Below, one piece after another: positions 52,901 to 60,504 of a stretch of DNA of 64,000 nt. The DNA is taken from contig DAORMJ010000002.1 in NCBI GenBank assembly GCA_035440445.1, positions 62,001 to 126,000 of the forward strand, given 5' to 3'. The stretch is from Ga0077548 sp035440445. GTDB taxonomy: Bacteria; Pseudomonadota; Alphaproteobacteria; Rhizobiales; Xanthobacteraceae. The notes beneath the pieces were generated by a model. That model worked only from the letters and a program-made list of their open reading frames with translations, was not told where the DNA came from and made no database searches. Position 1 is the first letter of the stretch. Each line of letters begins with the position of its first letter. The translations under genes were made by a program, and so were the position numbers.

Positions 52901-53074
52901 GCGGTGGTCGGCGGGCTTCTGCTCTCGCAACTGCTGACGCTCTACATCACGCCTGTAATCTATCTCTATCTCGATAAATACGACGGCAAGATTTCGCGCG
53001 CCATTAACGAGAAAGAACCTGACGTGCCGCCGCCGGGCCGCAGCACTCCGGAAAAAATCGCCGCAGCCGAATAG
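49934..53074 (+). CDS. RND efflux permease, HAE-1 / MdtBC-like
   Basis: A 1046-residue proton-driven exporter. The N-terminus F-Y-E-V-C-I-R-R-P-V-L-T and the pair of Asp residues in helix 4 (G-F-V-V-D-D-A-I-V-V-L-E-N-I) are family marks; the second half repeats the fold with G-I-V-K-K-N-A-I-M-M-I-D-F. The length is typical. It exports drugs, detergents or bile-salt-like molecules; the substrate is not predictable. An outer-membrane channel must come from elsewhere. It converges directly with the SAF-domain dehydrogenase. Confidence 0.92.
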   Translation: MTFYEVCIRRPVLTSLLMASIILAGIFGYRLLPVSALPRVDFPTINITATLPGASPEIMAATVATPIERQLATIAGISSMTSSSTSGSTQITIQFDLDRNIDAAALDVQSALSVAQRNLPIEMRTPPSFRKVNPADAPVLFLSFVSDTLPLSVVNEYAETVIGQQISQITGVAQVNVFGGQKYALRIRIDPDAIALRGIALTEVQAAIASATSNTPLGIMAGPKQNITLDMGMQQADATKYRDIIVAWRNGAPVKLSDIAIVENGVENERIAGWYNDTRSINLAIYRQPDANTIDVVDNVKRRLPEFRASVPGAIGIEVLMDRSVSIRNSVSAVQRTLLEAVVLVVLVIFLFLRSGRATIIPALALPLSIVGTFAAMYVLGYSINNMTLLALVLCVGFVVDDAIVVLENIYRYIENGMPPYKAAIQGAREIGFTIVSMTVSLVCVFIPVLFMGGVVGRVFREFAVTISVAILVSGFVSLTLTPMLCARVLKPVDHTKKPGRFMRVSESVFDGALNFYRRSLDFVLRHQRATLAATIATFALVIGLYAWVPKGFFPIEDTGFISSTIEAATDTSFDAMAERQQQVAAIVRKDKDVAYVVSTAGATGISRTTNTGRLFISLKPRHERDESANQIIQRLRRTVAQVPGVNVFFQPVQNISVGGTVARALYQYTLQSSDTDTLYTVAPQMQEKIAQLSILRDVNSDLQITNPQLTIDVDADKARALGIGDDQIRSVLYSQYGSRQVATLYTSTNQFQVIVEAQRRFQRDESDLSKTYLRAATGQLVPLDAIATLRRSVGPLQIAHQQQQPAVTISFNLAPGVSLSEAVEAINRIERESNLPASVATGFQGTAQAFRDSLSSQPLLILTAILVIYIVLGILYESFIHPLTILSGLPSAGIGALLTLLLFGMDLSVIAIIGIVLLVGIVKKNAIMMIDFAIERRRHGMAAAEAIREAALLRFRPIMMTTMAAIFGTLPIALGAGEGAELRQPLGVAVVGGLLLSQLLTLYITPVIYLYLDKYDGKISRAINEKEPDVPPPGRSTPEKIAAAE

Positions 53075-54439
53075 TTATTTGGCTGCAGGCTTCGGAGCAA
53101 AGATGCGCTCCATCTCGCGGCGGAATTTCACCGTATCGTCTTCCACGATTGCGACGTCGCTCCACTTGACGGCCGTGCCTACGGCGACCGGCTTGTTCAG
53201 CGCAACCTTATGCGCAAGCCCGATAGGTAGTGCGTCGGCGGCGAGAGCGTCTTCCGCGCGCATGATCTTGCCATAGACCGTGTAGCCGCCTTCGCCGTCG
53301 AGCGTTTCTCCGGCGGCGAGGTCACGCTTTGCGACCGCGGCGACATCGGAGCGGAAGGCATCGGCCGTGCCGGTGGCTTCCTTGCGTAACGCAGCAGCGG
53401 CAACCGAAATGCCGAGCTCGAGCCCGATCATGTGATAGGGCCGGTAGAGCGCGGAATAGCGGCCCGACTTGTCGGTGATCATGCCGTACTCCGCAAAGCA
53501 CCGGCGCGTATATTCCGCGCGCGCATCGTCCGATCCGGCCTCGAACACGACATAAACACCCCAGCGCAGATCTCGTTCGACTGGAGAGCCGTCGCGATGA
53601 AGGCTGGACACCACTTCTACGATCCCGCTTTCTTCCAACACGCCTCCGGCAGCAGCCGGGATGAGGTGCTTCGGCAATTCGTCTGTGCCGCAAGGCGGGA
53701 AGGCGAGCCCATCACGCGGGGCCTTGAGGCCGGTCGCGTTCGAGATCGCCGCCATCTCGATCGCCGACTTCGTGCCGTCGAGAAACGAATTGAACATCTG
53801 CGAATTCATGCCGGCTTCCGACGCCTGCTCTGCGGTCAATCCGTAGTAATTCCACACCGTGTCCGGGGTCGATTGCGGATATTCCGGCAGGTACTTGGTG
53901 CCTTTACCCGCGGACACCACGCGGAAGCCGCAGGCCTCCGCCCAGTCCACCATCTCGCATACGAGCGCGGGCTGATCGCCGTAGGCGAGGGCATAGACGA
54001 CGCCGGCCTCCGCCGCGCGTTTGGCAAGCAGCGGCCCCGCGAGCACGTCGGCTTCGACCGTTACGTTGACGACATGACGGCCCGCCTTGAACGCGGCGAG
54101 GCAATGCCGGATCGCCGCCGAGGGGCTCCCGGTCACGTCGATCACGACATCGAGGCCATCGGCGTTGATGAGGGCGAGGGCGTCTTCGGTGATCGCGGTC
54201 TTTCCGCTGCGCAGCGCGTCGGAAAGATTTTGCGCACTCTGTGCCTCGTCCCAGCCGGTGCGCTTCAGCGCCTCGCGAACGCGCGCGCCCGAAAGATCGG
54301 CGACGCCCAGAAGATGCAGTCCCGGCGTCGTGCGCGCCTGCGCCAGAAACATCGAGCCGAATTTGCCTGCGCCGATCAGTCCAACGCGAACGGGGCGTCC
54401 TTCCGCAGCGCGGGCTTTGAGCATTCGGCCGAGATTCAT
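53075..54439 (-). CDS. NAD(P)-binding homoserine-dehydrogenase-like protein with SAF domain
   Basis: A 454-residue oxidoreductase. The N-terminal Rossmann part has V-R-V-G-L-I-G-A-G-K-F-G and D-V-V-I-D-V-T-G-S-P, like homoserine dehydrogenase. The C-terminal about 90 residues (K-R-D-L-A-A-G-E-T-L-D-G-E-G-G-Y-T-V-Y-G) form a SAF-type domain. This arrangement is known in uncharacterised dehydrogenases near sugar or tetronate catabolic genes, but no such genes are here. Substrate unknown. It is divergent from gcdH over 180 bases. Confidence 0.75.
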   Translation of the reverse strand: MNLGRMLKARAAEGRPVRVGLIGAGKFGSMFLAQARTTPGLHLLGVADLSGARVREALKRTGWDEAQSAQNLSDALRSGKTAITEDALALINADGLDVVIDVTGSPSAAIRHCLAAFKAGRHVVNVTVEADVLAGPLLAKRAAEAGVVYALAYGDQPALVCEMVDWAEACGFRVVSAGKGTKYLPEYPQSTPDTVWNYYGLTAEQASEAGMNSQMFNSFLDGTKSAIEMAAISNATGLKAPRDGLAFPPCGTDELPKHLIPAAAGGVLEESGIVEVVSSLHRDGSPVERDLRWGVYVVFEAGSDDARAEYTRRCFAEYGMITDKSGRYSALYRPYHMIGLELGISVAAAALRKEATGTADAFRSDVAAVAKRDLAAGETLDGEGGYTVYGKIMRAEDALAADALPIGLAHKVALNKPVAVGTAVKWSDVAIVEDDTVKFRREMERIFAPKPAAK

Positions 54440-54622
54440 CTGGGAAACTCCATGTCTTTTTAGGATCTTGTCGCGTTCAGTTCCGCATGGTGGTCATAGC
54501 CGTTCCACCGCGTATCTGACCACCCCTTCAACCCGCTGGCGCTGGCCGCGCGGCGGGTTTATAGCCAGAGGGAAGCCATAAAGCGCGGCGGAAGTGTCCG
54601 CGCTTGCCCGAGGAAAACCGTG

Positions 54623-55834
54623 ATGAACAAGCCGCTCGCAAAGGATGCCGTCTCCGCTGTGTCGAACTGGGAAGATCCGTTCGATCTGGAAAGCCAGCTC
54701 ACCGACGACGAGCGCATGGTGCGCGATACCGCGCGCGCTTATGCGCAGGAGAAGCTCCTGCCGCGCGTCACCGAAGCCTTCCTGCAGGAGAAGTATGATC
54801 GCGCGGTCATGACCGAGATGGGCTCGCTCGGTCTGCTCGGCTCCACGCTGCCGGAGAAATACGGCGGGGCCGGCCTGAACTATGTGAGCTACGGCGTTGC
54901 CGTGCGCGAGATCGAGCGCGTCGATAGCGGCTATCGCTCCGCGATGAGCGTGCAGTCTTCGCTCGTGATGTATCCGATCTATGCTTACGGTTCGGAAGAG
55001 CAACGCATGAAGTATCTGCCGAAGCTCGCGTCCGGCGAGATCGTCGGCGCCTTCGGCCTCACAGAGCCGGACCACGGCTCCGATCCCGGCGGCATGCGCA
55101 CCCGTGCCGAAAAGACCGCGAACGGTTACAAACTCACCGGCGCGAAGCTCTGGATCACCAACGCGCCGGTCGCCGATGTCTTCGTCGTCTGGGCGAAGTC
55201 GGACGCCGATGGCGGCCGCATCCGCGGCTTCGTACTCGAGCGCGGCATGAAGGGTCTTTCGACGCCGAAGATCGAGGGCAAGCTTTCGCTGCGCGCGTCG
55301 ATCACCGGCGAGATCGTGATGGAAGGCGTCGAGGTCGGCGAAGATGCGATCCTGCCGAACGTCTCCGGCCTTGCCGGTCCCTTCGGCTGTCTCACCCGCG
55401 CGCGTCTCGGCATTGCCTGGGGTGCGATGGGTGCAGCCGAAGCCTGCATGGCGGCAGCGCGCGACTATACGCTGAACCGCAAACAGTTCGGCCGTCCGCT
55501 CGCCGCAACCCAGCTCGTGCAGTTGAAGCTCGCGAATATGCAGACGGAGATCGCGCTCGGCCTGCAGGCGGCACTGCGCGTCACCCGTCTCATGGACGAA
55601 GGCCGCTGCCCGCCGGAAGCCGTTTCCATCGTGAAGCGCAACAATTGCGGCAAGGCGCTCGACATCGCCCGCGTCGCCCGCGACATGCATGGCGGCAACG
55701 GCATCACCGCCGAGTATCATGTCATGCGTCACGTGATGAATCTGGAAACGGTGAATACCTACGAGGGCACGCATGACGTGCATGCGCTGATCCTCGGCCG
55801 CGGCATCACCGGCATTCAGGCCTTCTCGCAATAA
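54623..55834 (+). CDS. gcdH: glutaryl-CoA dehydrogenase
   Basis: A 403-residue acyl-CoA dehydrogenase that oxidises and decarboxylates glutaryl-CoA to crotonyl-CoA (lysine and tryptophan breakdown). Family marks: start W-E-D-P-F-D-L-E-S-Q-L-T, G-L-T-E-P-D-H-G-S-D-P, W-I-T-N-A-P and the catalytic Glu in Y-E-G-T-H-D-V-H-A-L-I-L-G-R. GAGGA upstream favours ATG 54623 over GTG 54620. The CoA-transferase 11 bases downstream can supply the CoA ester, giving a two-gene glutarate pathway. Confidence 0.93.
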   Translation: MNKPLAKDAVSAVSNWEDPFDLESQLTDDERMVRDTARAYAQEKLLPRVTEAFLQEKYDRAVMTEMGSLGLLGSTLPEKYGGAGLNYVSYGVAVREIERVDSGYRSAMSVQSSLVMYPIYAYGSEEQRMKYLPKLASGEIVGAFGLTEPDHGSDPGGMRTRAEKTANGYKLTGAKLWITNAPVADVFVVWAKSDADGGRIRGFVLERGMKGLSTPKIEGKLSLRASITGEIVMEGVEVGEDAILPNVSGLAGPFGCLTRARLGIAWGAMGAAEACMAAARDYTLNRKQFGRPLAATQLVQLKLANMQTEIALGLQAALRVTRLMDEGRCPPEAVSIVKRNNCGKALDIARVARDMHGGNGITAEYHVMRHVMNLETVNTYEGTHDVHALILGRGITGIQAFSQ

Positions 55835-55845
55835 GCGGCGCGCGA

Positions 55846-57045
55846 ATGACCGCACCGCTGGACGGCATCAAGGTCCTTGAACTCGCGCGCGTGCTCGCGG
55901 GTCCGTGGGCCGGGCAAATTCTCTCCGACCTTGGCGCGGACGTCATCAAGGTCGAGCGCCCCGGGCAGGGCGACGAAACCCGCACCTGGGGCCCGCCTTA
56001 TGTCGAGGGAAAGAACGGCGAGAATTTTTCCGCCGCCTATTATCACGCGATCAATCGCGGCAAGCGCTCGGTGCTTGCCGACTTCACCAAGAAAGAAGAC
56101 ATCGACTTCGTCCTTTCCCTCGTGAAGGAAGCCGATGTCGTGATCGAGAATTACAAGGTCGGCGACCTGAAACATTATGGTCTCGACTACGAGAGCGTGA
56201 AGAAGATCAACCCGAAGATCATCTATTGCTCCGTTACCGGCTTCGGACAGACCGGACCTTATGCGCCGCGCCCCGGTTACGACCTCATCATCCAGGCCAT
56301 GGGCGGCATCATGGACATCACCGGCGAACCGGACCGCGAGCCCATGCGCACCGGCGTCGCCTATGTCGATGTCTTCACCGGCTGCTATTCGGCGATCGGA
56401 ATTCAGGCGGCACTCATCGCGCGCATGAAGACCGGCGAGGGCCAGTATATCGACATGAGCTTGCTGGATGTGCAGACCAGCGTGCTCGCCAATCAGGCGT
56501 TGAACTATCTCGTGTCCGGCAAGGCGCCGCGCCGCATGGGCAACGCGCATCCGAATGTCGTGCCCTATCAGGCTTTCGAAACGTCCGACGGCTACATGAT
56601 CATTGCTGTCGGCAATAACGGACAGTTCGCTGCGTTCTGCGACATGCTCGGCCTGCCGGAAGTCCGCGACGATCCGCGCTATGCCTCCAATGGCAAGCGC
56701 AACGAGAACCGCGCGACGCTGATCCCGGTGCTGATGGCGAAGACGAAACAGCGCACGCGCGCCGACCTGCTTGCCGCCTGCGAGAAGGCGGGCGTGCCGG
56801 CGGGGCCCATCCGCTCCATCGACGAGGTCTTCGCGGATCCGCAGGTCATCGCGCGCAAGATGCGGATCGATCTGCCCGATGAGGACGTGAAGGGCGGCTC
56901 GATTCCGGGCGTGCGTGCGCCGATCATCATGAGCGGCACGCCGCTGCATTACGACCGGCCGTCGCCGCGCCACGGCGCGCAATCCGATGAAATCCGCGCC
57001 GCCGTAAAGGCCGGTCAGCCGGCGTTCCGCACGAGCCGCTCCTAG
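55846..57045 (+). CDS. CaiB/BaiF family CoA-transferase, probably glutarate-specific
   Basis: A 399-residue type III CoA-transferase. It begins G-I-K-V-L-E-L-A-R-V-L-A-G-P-W, and the family aspartate is in M-D-I-T-G-E-P-D-R-E-P with V-A-Y-V-D-V-F-T-G. Next to gcdH, such enzymes activate glutarate using succinyl-CoA or another donor (SUGCT-type). That substrate is inferred from context. It ends 11 bases before a stem-loop. Confidence 0.87.
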   Translation: MTAPLDGIKVLELARVLAGPWAGQILSDLGADVIKVERPGQGDETRTWGPPYVEGKNGENFSAAYYHAINRGKRSVLADFTKKEDIDFVLSLVKEADVVIENYKVGDLKHYGLDYESVKKINPKIIYCSVTGFGQTGPYAPRPGYDLIIQAMGGIMDITGEPDREPMRTGVAYVDVFTGCYSAIGIQAALIARMKTGEGQYIDMSLLDVQTSVLANQALNYLVSGKAPRRMGNAHPNVVPYQAFETSDGYMIIAVGNNGQFAAFCDMLGLPEVRDDPRYASNGKRNENRATLIPVLMAKTKQRTRADLLAACEKAGVPAGPIRSIDEVFADPQVIARKMRIDLPDEDVKGGSIPGVRAPIIMSGTPLHYDRPSPRHGAQSDEIRAAVKAGQPAFRTSRS

Positions 57046-57056
57046 GCGCTACTAAA

Positions 57057-57084
57057 AGCTCCAGTTGAATCATAACTGGAAGCT
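57057..57084. repeat. stem-loop after the gcdH operon
   Basis: AGCTCCAGTT pairs with AACTGGAAGCT (one bulge) around GAATCAT. No T-run follows on the plus strand, so it is a weak terminator candidate or an mRNA 3'-end stabiliser. Confidence 0.4.
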
Positions 57085-57242
57085 CCGGAAGCGTCAGTTC
57101 CGGCCGCAAGCCGCTCCAAACGCTGCGAAATCTGCTTCAGCCTGAACCGTAGCCGCAAGACCGCCTGATTCAGGTGGTGAAGCAGTCCGGCTGGGGCAAA
57201 ACCGCAGGACGACGGCCAAAACTGCGGCAGGATAAGCCGGAA

Positions 57243-58136
57243 ATGCACGCGACTTACCCTTTATTAAGCATGCCTTCAGAGGATAGAACGCAGGTATCCC
57301 GACTGGTGGCTTTCAACGTGTCTCGTGCCCGCATTCTCCTTCCGGCCGCGCTCGCGGGCTTTGTTTTTTCTGCCGCCGTGCCGGCATGGGCGGCGGGCGA
57401 GGTCGTCACCGGCGATAGCCTCGGCGTCGGCATTGCCATGGCCTCCGGCTTCGAGAACCGCGCCGCGAATTCGATCTCGATCCGCGGCGGCAAGGCGCTC
57501 GACCAGCTTCGCCGCGTGCGGCCCGGCAGCACCGTCTATATGAGCCTTGGCACCAACGACGCCGTCGGTTCGATCAAGGGTCTCGAAAAAGGCATCGACC
57601 AGCTTGTGCAGACCGCGCAGGCGTCCCGCCTGAAGCTGGTGTGGATCGGTCCCCCTTGCGTGAACAAGGCGTGGGACACGCGCGCCGCCGAACTCGACGG
57701 CATGTTGCGTGCGCGGCTTTCGGGCACCGGCGTCACCTATGTCAGCATGCGCGACGCGAACCTTTGCACGCCTTCCGTGCGTTCCAAGGACGGCGTGCAT
57801 TTCAACATGGAAGGCTATCGCGCCATGTGGTCGAAGGCAGCTGCTGCTTCCGGCTATCAGGTCGCAAGCCTCACGCCCGCCCGGGTCGAAGCTCCCGCGC
57901 GCGCAGAGCCCCCAGCACGGGACGATCGGCCCGCCGCGCGCAAGAACACGCCTCCCGCAGACGTGACTTCGCAGGAGCGTCCGCGTGTGCGAACAGTGGT
58001 GACGTCAGCCTCGCTCGCTCCGATTGCCCCTCCGGCGCCGAGGCGGCGCGTGGTGGCAGGCAACTCATTCTTCTCGCTCGAATTCCGCTGGCCGGATACG
58101 AGCCGCTTCACGGGCAGCTTCGTCCCTTCGCACTGA
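57243..58136 (+). CDS. secreted SGNH/GDSL-type hydrolase 1
   Basis: A protein of about 297 residues with a hydrophobic export segment (I-L-L-P-A-A-L-A-G-F-V-F-S-A-A-V-P-A-W-A). The SGNH blocks are G-D-S-L-G-V-G (Ser), S-L-G-T-N-D-A and K-D-G-V-H-F-N-M-E-G-Y (Asp, His). The C-terminal third is Pro/Ala/Arg-rich and probably disordered. The start is uncertain: ATG 57243, ATG 57270 or a later codon. It is the first gene of a run of three SGNH proteins and an MBOAT, 4 bases before the next. It may transfer or remove acyl groups on an envelope polymer; that is inference. Confidence 0.75.
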   Translation: MHATYPLLSMPSEDRTQVSRLVAFNVSRARILLPAALAGFVFSAAVPAWAAGEVVTGDSLGVGIAMASGFENRAANSISIRGGKALDQLRRVRPGSTVYMSLGTNDAVGSIKGLEKGIDQLVQTAQASRLKLVWIGPPCVNKAWDTRAAELDGMLRARLSGTGVTYVSMRDANLCTPSVRSKDGVHFNMEGYRAMWSKAAAASGYQVASLTPARVEAPARAEPPARDDRPAARKNTPPADVTSQERPRVRTVVTSASLAPIAPPAPRRRVVAGNSFFSLEFRWPDTSRFTGSFVPSH

Positions 58137-58140
58137 TCTC

Positions 58141-58980
58141 ATGCGCTTTCTCCGACCCCGCCAATTTCCCGTTCGCCTTGCGGCTGCCATGGCATTTGCT
58201 GTTGTCGCGCAAGCGCAGAACACGAACGTCGCGCAAGCGCAGAGCGCGAAGCCTGAGCCGGTCCGCATCGCTTTCATCGGGGACTCGATGGCCGATGGTC
58301 TGTGGCAGGGTGTCACGCGGCACATCGCGAAAAACGCCTGCCTGAAAGCCGCGATCGATACCGAGCGTTTCGGCAAGAACGGCACGGGTCTCACCCGCCT
58401 CGATAAGTTCAACTGGCCGCGCGAAGTGCTCAACATCGGCAAGCGCTTCAAGGCGGATATCTATATCGTTTCGACAGGCCTCAACGACCGCAACCCGATC
58501 TACGATCCCGACGGCAAGAACGCGCAGATTTATTCGCCCGAATGGCCCGGAGCCTATCGCACGATCGTGGAGCGCATGGTCAAGAATGCCACCTCCATGA
58601 AGGCGAGCGTACTCTGGCTCGGCGTACCGGTGTTGCGCGACAAGGCGGCCGACAAGGAAGCCAAGGAAAAGAACGCGATTTATGCCGAGGCGATCAAGGC
58701 ACTGAACGAGCCGTCGGTGACCTATGTGGAGCCGTGGCGGATCAAGCCGGAGGCGGAAGAAATCTTCTCGACCTACGGCCCCGATGAGAGCGGGAGCCTG
58801 ATCGCGCTCCGCGCGCCGGACGGCACGCATTTCACGCCGGCCGGCTACGATATGCTGGGCGCGTACCTCTACCCTAAAATTGTCGAAAGTCTCCGGCAGC
58901 GTGGCATCGACGTCGACAAGCTTTGCCCCGCCAAAGTCGAGGCGAATCCCGGTACAAAGCCCGACGTGAAATCGAACTGA
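58141..58980 (+). CDS. secreted SGNH hydrolase 2, DUF459-type
   Basis: A 279-residue protein with a signal peptide (M-R-F-L-R-P-R then A-M-A-F-A-V-V-A-Q-A-Q). The SGNH residues lie in F-I-G-D-S-M-A-D-G, S-T-G-L-N-D-R-N and D-G-T-H-F-T-P-A-G-Y. The length and pattern fit DUF459 proteins, found in rhizobia next to acyltransferases. The start at 58141 follows the previous stop by 4 bases, so the genes are tightly joined. Confidence 0.8.
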   Translation: MRFLRPRQFPVRLAAAMAFAVVAQAQNTNVAQAQSAKPEPVRIAFIGDSMADGLWQGVTRHIAKNACLKAAIDTERFGKNGTGLTRLDKFNWPREVLNIGKRFKADIYIVSTGLNDRNPIYDPDGKNAQIYSPEWPGAYRTIVERMVKNATSMKASVLWLGVPVLRDKAADKEAKEKNAIYAEAIKALNEPSVTYVEPWRIKPEAEEIFSTYGPDESGSLIALRAPDGTHFTPAGYDMLGAYLYPKIVESLRQRGIDVDKLCPAKVEANPGTKPDVKSN

Positions 58981-59019
58981 GCGGGGCGCTTCACGCGTCT
59001 CGAACGAAGAACGGGTGAG

Positions 59020-60504
59020 ATGCAGCTCTGGATGCGGAGAAATCCGCTCAGCTTCCTGTTCGCCGCCGTCGTCACCGCTTTCCTCGCCGGTGTGATCGGC
59101 GCGATCCTGACCGATACGCCGCGCGAGCAGAAGCCGCCGCCGCGCACCCATACGCGTGTCGAGCCGCCATATCAGCCGCCCCCGGAATTGCCGAAGGCCA
59201 GGCAGGAGCGCGCCGACGCGCCGAAGCCGGAAATTCCGCAAAGCACCGAATTCGAGTCGATGCCCGAGGAGACGCCACACGTCCCGACGCTGCCGCCGCG
59301 CAGCCTCGATCCGATCGAGATGCAGCGGAAAAGTCAGCCGCCGAAGGCGAGGGCAGCAGCGCCCAAGAGCATCACGATCCTGCAGATCGGCGACAGCCAT
59401 ACCGCTGCTGACTTCCTCACCGGCGAACTCCGCCGTCAGTTGCAGGCCCGCTATGGCGACGGCGGTGCGGGCTATATGAGCGCGGGCCGCCCGCACATGG
59501 GTGTGCGCAGTTCTGCCTTCCGCATCAATGCTTCCGATGGCTGGAGCTATGAGGCTTTGCAGCAGAGCGTCGATGTCGCGAAGTTCTGGCTCTCCGGCTT
59601 CAACGCAATCGCGCGGGAAAGCGGAGAGACGATCAGTTTCAAATCCGACACCGCGTTCAATTTCGACCGCATCGAAATTCAGGCGCTGCGCCAGCCGAAA
59701 GGCGGTACCATCGAGATCCGGCTCGATGGCGTATTCCAGTCGGAAGTGAATCTTTCCGGCGAAGCGCGTGAGCCGGTGGTGATCCAGCTCCTTCCCGAGC
59801 GTGCGGCGACCGATCGGGTGCGCGAAATCACCATCACCACCAAAGGCGAGGGTGTCGTCAATCTTTCGAGCGTCGCAGTCTATAACCGGCAGTCGGGACT
59901 TTCCTACAACAACGTCGGCTTTCCCGGCGCGACGGTCGATATCATCAACAAATTCGACGAGGTCATCCTCGAGAACGAGTTGAAGCGTCTTGCCCCGCAG
60001 ATCGTGGTGCTCGCCTTCGGCACCAACGAGGGCTTCAACGATGCGCTGGAAATCGAGCGCTACCGGCAGGGCTACGAGCGCGTGATCAACAAGATCCGCC
60101 GTGCCTTGCCGGAGACCACGATCGTCCTGATGGCGCCGCCCGATGGCGCCCGCGCGCCGAAAAAGGACGCGGACAAGAACGACAGGAAGACGCCGCCGGC
60201 CAAGGCCGCGCGGCAGGACGGCGATTGCGGGGAGTGGAAAACACCGGTCAATCTCAACCGCGTCCGCGACATGCAGGAGCAGATTGCCAAGCGTTACAAG
60301 CTCGTTTACTGGAACTGGGCCTCGATCATGCCCGCGGAATGCGGTGCGGACCGCTGGGCGAATATGTCACCGCCGCTGGTCGCCAAGGACCGCGTGCACT
60401 TCACGATGGAAGGGTATCGGCAAACGGCAGCGCAATTCCTGAAAGTTTTGCTGCCGGTGATCGAGCAAGTGCGCCAGTCCGACAATGTTGTTTCCAACCA
60501 TTGA
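59020..60504 (+). CDS. membrane-anchored SGNH hydrolase-like protein 3
   Basis: A 494-residue protein with an N-terminal helix (L-S-F-L-F-A-A-V-V-T-A-F-L-A-G-V-I-G), a proline-rich linker to about residue 110 and an SGNH core: Q-I-G-D-S-H-T-A-A-D, then after a beta-rich insert of about 190 residues L-A-F-G-T-N-E-G-F-N and K-D-R-V-H-F-T-M-E-G-Y. This split core with an inserted jelly-roll-like domain is similar to some peptidoglycan- or polysaccharide-O-acetyl proteins. Its 3' end overlaps the MBOAT gene by 20 bases, which strongly suggests joint action. Confidence 0.8.
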   Translation: MQLWMRRNPLSFLFAAVVTAFLAGVIGAILTDTPREQKPPPRTHTRVEPPYQPPPELPKARQERADAPKPEIPQSTEFESMPEETPHVPTLPPRSLDPIEMQRKSQPPKARAAAPKSITILQIGDSHTAADFLTGELRRQLQARYGDGGAGYMSAGRPHMGVRSSAFRINASDGWSYEALQQSVDVAKFWLSGFNAIARESGETISFKSDTAFNFDRIEIQALRQPKGGTIEIRLDGVFQSEVNLSGEAREPVVIQLLPERAATDRVREITITTKGEGVVNLSSVAVYNRQSGLSYNNVGFPGATVDIINKFDEVILENELKRLAPQIVVLAFGTNEGFNDALEIERYRQGYERVINKIRRALPETTIVLMAPPDGARAPKKDADKNDRKTPPAKAARQDGDCGEWKTPVNLNRVRDMQEQIAKRYKLVYWNWASIMPAECGADRWANMSPPLVAKDRVHFTMEGYRQTAAQFLKVLLPVIEQVRQSDNVVSNH

